From NCBI RefSeq assembly GCF_900112415.1, contig NZ_FOLV01000031.1, positions 1-46,437 on the forward strand: 46,437 bases of DNA, read 5' to 3'. Made by a program: the position numbers and the translations under genes. This document shows positions 1 through 6,893 of this stretch, piece by piece; position 1 is the stretch's first letter; each line of letters starts with the position of its first letter. Source of the stretch: Bacillus sp. 491mf. Lineage in GTDB: Bacteria > Bacillota > Bacilli > Bacillales > Bacillaceae_G. The notes beneath the pieces were generated by a model. It had not been told where the DNA came from, did not search any database, and saw only the letters and a list, made by a program, of their open reading frames with translations.

Positions 1-209
1 TGGTTTTCTTGCTGTTTATTGTTTTGAGTCTGTTGTTGATTTTCTTGCTGTTTGTTGTTTTGAGCTTGTTGCTGGTTTGTCTGCTGCTTGTTCGTTTGCG
101 CTACTTGATTGACGTTTGTTTGTTCATTTTGCTTCTTCTTCGTATCTGTATTGTTCTTCTCTACTTGCTTATTATCGTTCTTTTTTTTGCGAAACCATTT
201 GAAAAACAT
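1..209 (-). CDS. N-terminus of a Gln/Asn-rich protein, probably a GerA-family germinant receptor A subunit (partial)
   Basis: Only the first 69 codons of this leftward gene lie in the window; it runs off the left edge. The ATG at 209 follows a GAGGG ribosome site (217-221) at normal spacing. The product begins MFFKWFRKKKND and then becomes a hydrophilic stretch dominated by Gln, Asn and Lys, with a short block around NNKQQENQ that recurs. No membrane segment is reached. GerIA/GerHA-type receptor A subunits of the B. cereus group are known for a repetitive Gln-rich extension ahead of their membrane domain, so this is the best guess. It would act in the spore inner membrane in nutrient sensing. 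The family cannot be proved from this tail alone; that the frame is coding is much more certain. Confidence 0.5.
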   Translation of the reverse strand, partial: MFFKWFRKKKNDNKQVEKNNTDTKKKQNEQTNVNQVAQTNKQQTNQQQAQNNKQQENQQQTQNNKQQEN

Positions 210-411
210 ATGTATTCCCTCTTTATCCAAATTAGATAACTTTAGTCTGTGGGAATTTTTATATATTATGCATATATTTGTGGGTGGAAAAGTGAAATGT
301 GAATAGTGAGGGAAGCAATTTTGGATACATAGTGATATGAGTTTTAGAGGAAATAATAATTGAACAAATAAAGGAAATGTGTTTTCTCTTTTTGAATAGT
401 CTTCTGTAGCG

Positions 412-442
412 CACTTCATTTGTTTTATGTAGAAACGAAGTG
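412..442 (+). promoter_or_regulatory. Inverted repeat just upstream of metX
   Basis: CACTTCATTT (412-421) and AAACGAAGTG (433-442) pair over 9 of 10 positions with an 11-nt loop. The hairpin ends 8 nt before the GGAGG ribosome site (451-455) of the next gene, a place suited to an operator or leader hairpin. The rest of 210-462 is AT-rich. I saw no S-box (SAM) riboswitch features, which methionine genes of Bacillus often have. Confidence 0.3.
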
Positions 443-462
443 TGAATTAAGGAGGCGAAAAG

Positions 463-1587
463 ATGTTATATGTACAAAAACAAGTATTTCGGCTAAAGAA
501 ATATACATTTGAAAACGGTACATCAATTCCAATCCAAATTGGTTATGAAACATACGGTACGTTAAACAGTGAGAAATCAAATGCTATTTTAGTTTGTCAT
601 TATTTTAGTGCAACGAGTCATGCGGCAGGAAAGTATACAGAGCACGACCAGGTTCCAGGTTGGTGGGATGAGTTAATTGGACCAGGGAAAGCAATTGATA
701 CAAATAAATATTTTGTGATTTGTACAGATAATCTTTGTAATGTACAAGTGAAAAATCCTTATGTTGTGACGACAGGACCAAAAACGATAAATCCGGAAAC
801 AGGCGCAGAGTATGGAATGGAATTTCCAGTCTTCACGTTTCTTGATATGGCTCGTATTCAATATGAATTAATAAAGGATATGGGAATTGCTAGACTGCAT
901 ACAGTCATTGGTCCATCTGCCGGAGGGATGATTGCTCAGCAATGGGCTGTTCATTATCCGCATATGATGGAACGGGTGATTGGGGTAATTACAAGTCCGC
1001 AAAATCCAGTTGTAACGTCGATTAATGTTTTACAACATGCAATCGGTGCAATTCAATTAGACACAGCTTGGAAAGAGGGTAATTACGGAGAGGAGCAGCC
1101 TGTAAAAGGATTGCACTTAGCGGCGAAAATGATGTTCATAAATGCATATGATGCCCACTATTATGAAACGACATTTCCGCGGGACAGTACAGAATCGGCG
1201 CCTTATCAAAATTTCAGTACATTCACTTCATTTGAAGAGACAATTAATGAAGCAACATTACAGAATATCGCCTTTGTTGATGCAAATTCATGGATGTACA
1301 CCGCAAAAGCAACTTTATTACATGATATTGCTCACGGTTTTCCTTCATTAGAGGAAGCGCTTCGGCAAGTAGAAGCGAGCGTTCTAATGATTCCTTGTAA
1401 GCAAGATTTGCTGCAGCCTCCTCGTTATAATTATAAGATGGTTGAATTGCTTAGAAAGAATGGGAAATTTGCAGAAGTATATGAAATTGAAAGTATTTAC
1501 GGACATATGGCAGGTGTGTTTGAGACGCATTTATTTGCCGGGAAAGTGCATCAATTTCTTAATCAGCAAATTTCAAGAATGATGTAG
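463..1587 (+). CDS. metX: Homoserine O-acetyltransferase-like alpha/beta hydrolase (MetX family)
   Basis: A 374-residue cytoplasmic alpha/beta hydrolase of the MetX family, whose members transfer acetyl from acetyl-CoA to homoserine in the first committed step of methionine synthesis. The nucleophile elbow is GPSAGG with Ser152; the Asp (Asp315 in CKQDLLQPP) and His (His348 in YGHMAG) of the triad sit in the usual C-terminal places. The elbow differs from the common GGSMGG form, and the region around it is divergent, so a different acyl acceptor is possible and the family name is safer than the reaction. The ATG is 7 nt after GGAGG. It stands alone as a transcription unit, and no SAM riboswitch is visible upstream, which is unusual for a Bacillus methionine gene and also argues for caution. 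Confidence 0.75.
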   Translation: MLYVQKQVFRLKKYTFENGTSIPIQIGYETYGTLNSEKSNAILVCHYFSATSHAAGKYTEHDQVPGWWDELIGPGKAIDTNKYFVICTDNLCNVQVKNPYVVTTGPKTINPETGAEYGMEFPVFTFLDMARIQYELIKDMGIARLHTVIGPSAGGMIAQQWAVHYPHMMERVIGVITSPQNPVVTSINVLQHAIGAIQLDTAWKEGNYGEEQPVKGLHLAAKMMFINAYDAHYYETTFPRDSTESAPYQNFSTFTSFEETINEATLQNIAFVDANSWMYTAKATLLHDIAHGFPSLEEALRQVEASVLMIPCKQDLLQPPRYNYKMVELLRKNGKFAEVYEIESIYGHMAGVFETHLFAGKVHQFLNQQISRMM

Positions 1588-1659
1588 CTTTTACACATAG
1601 CTTGTTTTCTAAGTGGTCCATGCTAAAATTGAGGAGAAAGAAGGAGGAGAGTTTATTTT

Positions 1660-1965
1660 ATGACTGAAGTGAAAACAATTATGCCAGAAGAGGTACAAGA
1701 GCGTTTAGAAAAAGGAGAAACGCTATTTTTAGTAGATGTGCGTGAAGATGAAGAAGTAGCATATGGAAAAATTCCAGAAGCAGTTCATATTAAAATGGGT
1801 GATATTCCGCATAAATTAGACTTCTTTGATAAAGAAAATGAATATATTTTTATTTGCCGCTCTGGTGTACGCAGCGAAAATGTTTGTCATTATTTAAATG
1901 AACAAGGTTATAAGACACTGAACATGGTTGGCGGCATGATGCAGTATGAAGGAGAAGTAAAGTAA
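1660..1965 (+). CDS. Single-domain rhodanese-like protein
   Basis: A compact 101-residue rhodanese domain with the active-site loop CRSGVRS; the sulfur-carrying cysteine is Cys66. The loop length and the VDVRE motif near residue 27 match the small cytoplasmic rhodaneses (B. subtilis YtwF type) that move sulfane sulfur between donors and acceptors such as thiols or cyanide. The partner is unknown. It has its own AAGGAGG ribosome site (1641-1647) and a clear terminator after it, and follows metX by 72 bp in the same direction. A link to sulfur amino acid metabolism is suggested by the neighbour only. Confidence 0.85.
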   Translation: MTEVKTIMPEEVQERLEKGETLFLVDVREDEEVAYGKIPEAVHIKMGDIPHKLDFFDKENEYIFICRSGVRSENVCHYLNEQGYKTLNMVGGMMQYEGEVK

Positions 1966-2000
1966 CTACTATTTGCTAAAACGTAATTATTCTTTTGAAA

Positions 2001-2030
2001 ACTTGAAACGCGTCCGTTTCAAGTTTTTTT
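2001..2030 (+). terminator. Rho-independent terminator after the rhodanese gene
   Basis: ACTTGAAACG (2001-2010) and CGTTTCAAGT (2015-2024) form a perfect 10-bp stem with a 4-nt loop, followed by a run of T. Confidence 0.95.
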
Positions 2031-2084
2031 CTTTTGCATACAGTGTAGAAAGCAGGAGATAGTGCTAAGGAAGGTGGTTCAAGA

Positions 2085-2309
2085 GTGAATTCACTTATTC
2101 GAAAAATTAAAGTCATAAATAATAGAGGAGCAATTAATATGGGGGATTGTTACGATCTTTCTCCATTTATTGCGAGGAAGGCATTTAGTGGTGCTGGTGG
2201 GTCGAGCGTTGCGACATTTTTAAATGGGAAGTTAGCGCCGCCGATAACACCGCAAACTACTGAATTTACTCCGCCTTTACCAGCTGGTTCATTAACAGCA
2301 GGAGTATAA
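2085..2309 (+). CDS. GerPA/GerPF-like small spore protein
   Basis: A 74-residue protein starting at GTG 2085, 8 nt after AGGAAGGTGG. The middle, with NNRGAINMGDCYDLSP followed by KAFSGAGGSSVA, follows the pattern of the GerPA/GerPF family (asparagine/glycine turn, GD-Y--SP, then K-F-G-G-S). GerP proteins are made in the mother cell and help germinants pass the spore coat. The C-terminus is Pro/Thr-rich and unlike classic GerP. A CATACAGT sequence at 2038-2045 resembles a SigE/SigK -10 box, in line with sporulation expression. The next gene has the same domain, so the two are tandem paralogues. The family call comes from pattern matching by eye. Confidence 0.6.
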   Translation: MNSLIRKIKVINNRGAINMGDCYDLSPFIARKAFSGAGGSSVATFLNGKLAPPITPQTTEFTPPLPAGSLTAGV

Positions 2310-2328
2310 TAGAAAGGTTGTATAAAAA

Positions 2329-2856
2329 ATGGGGGTTTGTATTAAGGAATTTGTTATTGTCAATAATACTGGGAATATTTTTACAGGGGATAATTTGCGA
2401 GATACTTCGTTTGTTGCTTCGAAGACATTTACAGGATCAACAGGACCAACATGTATGGATGTTGTCGTTGTTATCGGGAATACAAATGAAGTTTGTTTAC
2501 GCCCTGGAGACGTAGTGACAACTACAATTACACGGGGTACTGGACTAACAGGTAGTAGCCCAAGCAGTGGCGGTGGGATGACCGATGCTTTACAGGGAAC
2601 TCCAAGTAGCAGTGGGATGACCGGTACTTTACAGGGAACTCCGAGTAGCAGTGGGATGACCGATGCTTTACAGGGAACTCCGAGTAGCAGTGGGATGACC
2701 GGTGCTTTACAGGGAACTCCGAGTAGTAGTCAAAGCAATGGCCTAAGTAGTAGCCCAAGCAGTAAACCGGGTGGTAACTCAGGTAGTAGCTGCGAGAGCG
2801 CTTTATTAGTAGTTAATAAAACAGATCATACAGATTCTGGAGTAGGATTTTCGTAA
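2329..2856 (+). CDS. GerPA/GerPF-like protein with Ser/Thr/Gly-rich tandem-repeat tail
   Basis: The first ~60 residues repeat the pattern of the upstream gene (IVNNTGNIFTGDN, then KTFTGSTG), so this is a second GerPA/GerPF-like domain. It is followed by a low-complexity tail of about 100 residues holding four copies of a 13-residue unit of the form GMTDALQGTPSSS, then more Ser/Gly/Pro and one Cys in SSCESALL. There is no signal peptide or membrane span. The gene starts 20 bp after the previous stop, with a modest AAAGG site, and probably shares its transcript. A spore coat or exosporium location is an inference from the domain and the repetitive tail. Repeat number is likely to vary between strains. 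Confidence 0.6.
   Translation: MGVCIKEFVIVNNTGNIFTGDNLRDTSFVASKTFTGSTGPTCMDVVVVIGNTNEVCLRPGDVVTTTITRGTGLTGSSPSSGGGMTDALQGTPSSSGMTGTLQGTPSSSGMTDALQGTPSSSGMTGALQGTPSSSQSNGLSSSPSSKPGGNSGSSCESALLVVNKTDHTDSGVGFS
2575..2730 (+). repeat. Four in-frame 39-bp tandem repeats
   Basis: Units at 2575-2613, 2614-2652, 2653-2691 and 2692-2730 encode GMTDALQGTPSSS, GMTGTLQGTPSSS, GMTDALQGTPSSS and GMTGALQGTPSSS. The D/G alternation suggests the last duplication copied a two-unit, 78-bp block. There are no spacers, so this is a coding minisatellite and not a CRISPR array. Confidence 0.95.
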
Positions 2857-2893
2857 AAGAATGATTATTTATTTCAATAAAATGCTTTATAAG

Positions 2894-2927
2894 TAAGCCC
2901 TCCGTTTCTTTAGAAGCGGAGGGCTTA
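2894..2927. terminator. Strong hairpin, terminator of the GerPF-like pair
   Basis: Two 16-nt arms (2894-2909 and 2912-2927) pair with one mismatch around the core AAGCCCTCCG / CGGAGGGCTT. The T tract after it is weak (TTACTGTTT), but position and strength fit a transcription terminator. Confidence 0.8.
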
Positions 2928-2939
2928 TTACTGTTTCTA

Positions 2940-2989
2940 AAAGCTTTCACCAGTGGAGAATGAAAAACTTCCCCATTGATGGAAGCTTT
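2940..2989. repeat. Imperfect long hairpin, member of a repeat family also seen near narK
   Basis: Arms 2940-2960 and 2969-2989 pair over about 21 nt with several mismatches. The right arm holds CCCCATTGATGGAAGCTTT, closely matching the hairpin at 17094-17129. It ends 3 nt before the nitroreductase stop codon at 2993, so it may also end that leftward transcript. Confidence 0.6.
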
Positions 2990-2992
2990 ACT

Positions 2993-3664
2993 TTAATTGA
3001 TCCATTCAACAACCATATCCATTGTTTGACGGGTTTTTTCATGTTGTGGTTCTTCTAATCGATAGCCGAAAGCCACTAAACAAGAGACACCGAATGTATC
3101 TCCAAAAATAATTCCTTCTTCTCGTAAAAGCGATTCTACCTTTTCTTGATGAAAGCCTTCCATTGGACAAGAATCGATACCGATTTGAGCAGCTGCAGTC
3201 ATCATATTACCTAGAGCAATGTATGTTTGTTTAGAAGCCCAATCAAACATAGCGCGATCACTTTCTAATAAATTGAAATCAGATTCTTGGAACGTTTTAT
3301 AAAAATCACCTTTCATATTCACTGCTTCTTGTGGAAGTCTTTGGATGTTTGTCATGAAGTTAGAAATATAGGAAGAGTTATACATCATATCTTCTTTTTT
3401 TCGAGCTAATATCACAACAAAATGGCTGGCTGTTGGTAATTGTTTTTGTGCTCCCCATGCTATCGGTAGAAGCTTCTTGCGAATATCTTGATTTTGAATT
3501 ACGACAAATTTCCAAGGCTCAAAGCCAAATGAACTTGGAGAAAGACGGCCTGTTTCGAGAATAAAATGAAAATCTTCATCAGAGATTTTTTTATTTACAT
3601 CAAATACTTTGCATGCATGTCTAAACTGATAGGCTTTTAAAATTTCTTCTTTTGTATTTTTCAT
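2993..3664 (-). CDS. NAD(P)H-dependent nitroreductase (YfkO-like)
   Basis: A 223-residue FMN-dependent oxidoreductase of the nitroreductase family. The sequence follows B. subtilis YfkO closely as I remember it: YQFRHACKVFD near the N-terminus, LSPSSFGFEPWKFVV (FMN-binding arm), then FDWASKQTYIALGNMM and SCPMEGF in the C-terminal half. Such enzymes are soluble and reduce nitro compounds or quinones. I chose the ATG at 3664, 8 nt after AAAGGTGG; a GTG 12 nt upstream overlaps that site. The gene is divergent from an HxlR regulator, the common layout for quinone- or aldehyde-responsive control, with dyad sequences between the two. Confidence 0.88.
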   Translation of the reverse strand: MKNTKEEILKAYQFRHACKVFDVNKKISDEDFHFILETGRLSPSSFGFEPWKFVVIQNQDIRKKLLPIAWGAQKQLPTASHFVVILARKKEDMMYNSSYISNFMTNIQRLPQEAVNMKGDFYKTFQESDFNLLESDRAMFDWASKQTYIALGNMMTAAAQIGIDSCPMEGFHQEKVESLLREEGIIFGDTFGVSCLVAFGYRLEEPQHEKTRQTMDMVVEWIN

Positions 3665-3697
3665 TCCAATTACCACCTTTTAATAATTTACTTTCTA

Positions 3698-3716
3698 TTT
3701 GTAAGTTGGTTACAAA
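3698..3716. promoter_or_regulatory. Candidate HxlR operator between the divergent genes
   Basis: TTTGTAA (3698-3704) and TTACAAA (3710-3716) form a perfect 7-bp dyad with a 5-nt centre, 34 bp upstream of the nitroreductase ATG. A second dyad, TGTAAGTACGCACA (3745-3758), lies nearer the regulator. TATAAT at 3728-3733 is a likely -10 element for the rightward gene. The use by this HxlR protein is inferred from position. Confidence 0.5.
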
Positions 3717-3789
3717 ATAAATTTTACTATAATATATTTATAAGTGTAAGTACGCACATTTTTGACATATAGTATCAAAATGTATACTA

Positions 3790-4125
3790 ATGAAGAGTGA
3801 TGAGAAGGAGAATATACGTCGTTGTTCAGTAGAGGTCACATTAGATGTAATCGGCGGGAAATGGAAAGGCGTGATTCTATTTCATTTAATAAATGGAGAA
3901 ATTCGCCTTAATCAATTTTTACGATTGATGCCTGGTCTCACGCAGCGAATGCTAACGAGACAATTACGAGAGCTCGAAGCTGATGGTGTGATTCATCGTG
4001 AAGTATATAAGGAAGTGCCTCCGAAAGTTGAATACTCATTAACCGAATTTGGAAAGTCGTTAGTTCCAATTATCTTAATGATGCGAGATTGGGGAAATCA
4101 GTATCGAATACAAATAGAGCAATGA
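3790..4125 (+). CDS. HxlR-family winged-helix transcriptional regulator
   Basis: A 111-residue HxlR-type regulator. The family core is plain: CSVEVTLDVIGGKWKGVIL with the N-terminal cysteine (Cys12) that many members use as a redox or electrophile sensor, then the recognition region GLTQRMLTRQLRELEADG and the wing VPPKVEYSLTEFG. It binds DNA as a dimer and most likely controls the divergent nitroreductase and itself. The start is puzzling: no other ATG, GTG or TTG fits the frame, there is no ribosome site before 3790, and a promoter-like TTGACA / TATACT pair runs into the start codon. The AGAAGGAG nearby (3801-3808) lies inside the frame. Confidence 0.88.
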   Translation: MKSDEKENIRRCSVEVTLDVIGGKWKGVILFHLINGEIRLNQFLRLMPGLTQRMLTRQLRELEADGVIHREVYKEVPPKVEYSLTEFGKSLVPIILMMRDWGNQYRIQIEQ

Positions 4126-4127
4126 AG

Positions 4128-4160
4128 AAGTGTGCAACACCTTGATTGCACACTTTTTTA
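4128..4160 (+). terminator. Terminator after the HxlR gene
   Basis: AAGTGTGCAA (4128-4137) pairs perfectly with TTGCACACTT (4146-4155), 8-nt loop, followed by T residues. It separates the regulator from the convergent nar operon. Confidence 0.9.
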
Positions 4161-4166
4161 TTGCGA

Positions 4167-4850
4167 TTAAAATTTTATCGGTTTTCTTTTTCGGTAAATA
4201 ACATAACTGCGTCGTAAGTATTTCACTGGTACGCTAAAGACATGAACAAGTCTTGTAAATGGCCATGTTGCAAATAGTCCCATTGCGGCGATGATATGAA
4301 TTTTGAACCAAATTGGCACCTCTGCCATATATTCCGCTTTAGGTTGGAAAATAAAGAGGCTGCGGAACCATGGGCCAATCGTTGTTCGATAATCAAAACC
4401 GTTTGAATCGATATTTAAAAATGTAGAAGAAAGTCCGGCAAGCATTACGATGAGCAACAAGATGAGAGCGATGTAATCCCCAGTTGTACTTGTTGCGATA
4501 ATTCGTTTTACGGTAAAGCGGCGATACGTTAAAATGAATAATCCGATTACAGAAGCAATACCTGCTGGAAGACCGAAGCTGATTGCCATTATATGATACG
4601 TATGTTCAGAAATGCCGAGAGAACTGTAGACGGATTCAGGGATTAAAATTCCCATGACATGACCGCCAATTACGAACATAATACCAAAGTGAAATAGTAA
4701 ACTTCCGATTCGGAGCATTTTCTTCTCTAATAATTCACTAGATTTTGATGTCCAGCCAAACTGATCGTAGTTGTATCTAAAAATATGTCCACCAATGAAA
4801 ATGACTAAAATGATATAGGGAAAGAGTACCCATAAAAATTGATCCATCAT
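4167..4850 (-). CDS. narI: Respiratory nitrate reductase gamma subunit (cytochrome b)
   Basis: A 227-residue five-span membrane protein, the quinol-oxidising cytochrome b of membrane-bound nitrate reductase. It passes electrons from menaquinol to the NarH iron-sulfur clusters. Four histidines match the known heme b ligands: His54 and His64 (FHFGIMFVIGGH) and His185 and His203 (KIHIIAAMG, RLVHVFS). The length is typical. It is the last gene of narGHJI, starting 17 bp after narJ, and it converges on the HxlR gene. Nothing looks damaged. Confidence 0.97.
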   Translation of the reverse strand: MMDQFLWVLFPYIILVIFIGGHIFRYNYDQFGWTSKSSELLEKKMLRIGSLLFHFGIMFVIGGHVMGILIPESVYSSLGISEHTYHIMAISFGLPAGIASVIGLFILTYRRFTVKRIIATSTTGDYIALILLLIVMLAGLSSTFLNIDSNGFDYRTTIGPWFRSLFIFQPKAEYMAEVPIWFKIHIIAAMGLFATWPFTRLVHVFSVPVKYLRRSYVIYRKRKPIKF

Positions 4851-4867
4851 TCTTGTCCCACTCCTTT

Positions 4868-5398
4868 CTAGTTTATTTCATACTGCCATGCACGAATAGC
4901 AGTAAGGATGCACCTTACAATTGGTTCGTGCATACTGTTTATGCTTGTTAATTGTTCATGCAATGCTTCGATATTGTTTTCATATTTTTTCATAATTGGT
5001 TCACTATCTTCTTCATCAGCATTTGCGAGAAATTCTAACATAAGCGGTAAATAATCAGGCAGTTCTTTATCAGTTACAGCGAGACCTGCTTTTTTATAGT
5101 GTTGTTTTAGTTCTAGCAGTTCAATCCCTCGTTCTCGTTGTTCACCAGTATTCAAATAAGTGAGATACATATTTGTTTTTTTGCCAAAATCAAATGTATA
5201 TACAAACGATTGAATTAATTCATCATTTGTTTTTTGCTTTGCTTGTTCGATAAATGTTGTTAGATTAGTACGAATTTCCTCATGTTCGATAGTTTGAACA
5301 TCATTTTGTAAATGAGTAAGTGCTTCTCTCCATCCTTGTTCAGGATAGGAGAGAAGAAAGGAAGAACAAGAGAAAGCTGTTTGTAAACTTTGATTCAT
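4868..5398 (-). CDS. narJ: Nitrate reductase delta subunit, assembly chaperone
   Basis: A 176-residue soluble helical protein of the TorD/NarJ chaperone family. NarJ binds apo-NarG, helps insert the molybdenum cofactor and holds the complex back from the membrane until it is complete. The segment LPDYLPLMLEFLA (around residues 110-125) is the hallmark of the family; the LLSYPEQGWREAL stretch near the N-terminus is also typical. It lies between narH and narI with short gaps (19 and 17 bp) and its own AGGAGG ribosome site, as in other Bacillus nar operons. Confidence 0.95.
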   Translation of the reverse strand: MNQSLQTAFSCSSFLLSYPEQGWREALTHLQNDVQTIEHEEIRTNLTTFIEQAKQKTNDELIQSFVYTFDFGKKTNMYLTYLNTGEQRERGIELLELKQHYKKAGLAVTDKELPDYLPLMLEFLANADEEDSEPIMKKYENNIEALHEQLTSINSMHEPIVRCILTAIRAWQYEIN

Positions 5399-5417
5399 AA
5401 TTGTTACCTCCTTTATT

Positions 5418-6893
5418 TTAAGAGATTGTCATGCAAGAGCCAGGACCGCCAGCGAAGGAAAGACCACAGCTTCCTTGCTCGTTATAAAGATCTGCCACTT
5501 GCTCACGGTGAGAAGTTGGAATGACGAAACGATCTTTATATTTTGCAATTGCAAGAAGGCGATACATATCTTCAATGTCTTCTTTTGTTAAGTTCAGTTC
5601 TTTTAATATAGCTTCATCTGGTTCTTTATTAATTTGCAATGCTCTCATATGAGTACGCATGACAGCCATTTTTTTCAATGTAAGACGAATATGAGATTCA
5701 TCGCCTGCAGTTAATAGATTTGCTAAATATTGAATTGGAATCCGCATATTATCAATAGCAGGGAAAATGTCTTTTGCTTGCCAGTTGCTTCCTTTTCCTT
5801 CGACCATATTCATAATTGGGCTTAATGGTGGGATGTACCAAACCATTGGCAATGTACGATACTCTGGATGAAGAGGAAGAGCAATTTTCCAATCGATAAT
5901 CATTTTATAAATTGGTGACTGCTGAGCAGCTTTGATCCATTCTTCTGTAATACCCTGTTTCTTTGCTTCAGCAACTATTTCTGGATCATTTGGATCTAGA
6001 AATACGTTAAGCTGAGACTCGTATAAGTCTTTTTCATCTTCTACAGATGCTGCTTCTTTTACTTTATCAGCGTCATATAACATAACTCCGATGTAACGAA
6101 TGCGTCCAACGCATGTTTCCGAACAAATTGTTGGCATACCAGCTTCGATACGCGGGAAACACATTGTACATTTTTCAGCTTTATTCGTTTGCCAGTTGAA
6201 ATATACTTTTTTATATGGGCAAGAAGATACACAAAATCTCCAAGCACGGCATGCATTTTGATCAACAAGGACAATCCCGTCTTCATCCCGCTTATACATA
6301 GAACCAGATGGACAAGAAGATACGCACGACGGATTCATGCAGTGTTCGCAAATACGCGGTAAGTACATCATGAACACATTTTCAAAATCTGTTTTAATTT
6401 CATCTTCCATTTTTTTAACGTTCGGATCTTGTAAGCCTGTTATATGTCCGCCTGCTAAATCATCTTCCCAGTTTGGTCCCCATTCAATTTTATCGATAAA
6501 TTCACCTGTAATAGCTGACTTCGGCCTAGCAACTGGTTGGTGCTTTCGCTGTGGACTGTTTGTTAATGTTTCATAATCGTAGTTCCAAGGCTCAAAGTAA
6601 TCATCAATTGTTGGTTGATCTGGGTTATGGAAAATGTTCATGAGACGTTTCATTTTTGAACCGGATTTCAACTGAAGGTCTCCGTTTTTCAGCTCCCAGC
6701 CACCTTTATATTTTTCTTGATCTTCCCATTGTTTTGGATAGCCAATGCCCGGTTTTGTTTCTACATTGTTAAAGTACATGTATTCAGCACCTGGACGATT
6801 CGTCCAGGTGTTTTTGCATGTTACGCTACAAGTGTGACAGCCGATGCATTTATCAAGATTCATTACCATTCCGACTTGTGCTTTAATCTTCAA
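5418..6893 (-). CDS. narH: Respiratory nitrate reductase beta subunit (Fe-S)
   Basis: A 491-residue electron-transfer subunit that links NarI to NarG on the cytoplasmic face of the membrane. Four cysteine groups are visible: Cys16/19/22/26, Cys182/185/190/194, Cys215/221/225 with Trp218 in place of the second cysteine, and Cys242/245/257/261. The Trp substitution (CRAWRFC) is the signature of the 3Fe-4S cluster in this family; the others bind 4Fe-4S clusters. The start codon overlaps the end of narG by 11 bp, consistent with translational coupling. The C-terminal NarH-specific region after residue 300 is intact. Confidence 0.97.
   Translation of the reverse strand: MKIKAQVGMVMNLDKCIGCHTCSVTCKNTWTNRPGAEYMYFNNVETKPGIGYPKQWEDQEKYKGGWELKNGDLQLKSGSKMKRLMNIFHNPDQPTIDDYFEPWNYDYETLTNSPQRKHQPVARPKSAITGEFIDKIEWGPNWEDDLAGGHITGLQDPNVKKMEDEIKTDFENVFMMYLPRICEHCMNPSCVSSCPSGSMYKRDEDGIVLVDQNACRAWRFCVSSCPYKKVYFNWQTNKAEKCTMCFPRIEAGMPTICSETCVGRIRYIGVMLYDADKVKEAASVEDEKDLYESQLNVFLDPNDPEIVAEAKKQGITEEWIKAAQQSPIYKMIIDWKIALPLHPEYRTLPMVWYIPPLSPIMNMVEGKGSNWQAKDIFPAIDNMRIPIQYLANLLTAGDESHIRLTLKKMAVMRTHMRALQINKEPDEAILKELNLTKEDIEDMYRLLAIAKYKDRFVIPTSHREQVADLYNEQGSCGLSFAGGPGSCMTIS

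Noticed and set aside
9-239. Rightward hydrophobic frame at the left edge
   Set aside because: It is the mirror of a Gln/Asn-rich leftward gene that has a good start and ribosome site; poly-Leu/Val here is an artefact.
2575-2730. CRISPR-like direct repeats
   Set aside because: Units are contiguous, in frame and without spacers; they encode a protein tail.
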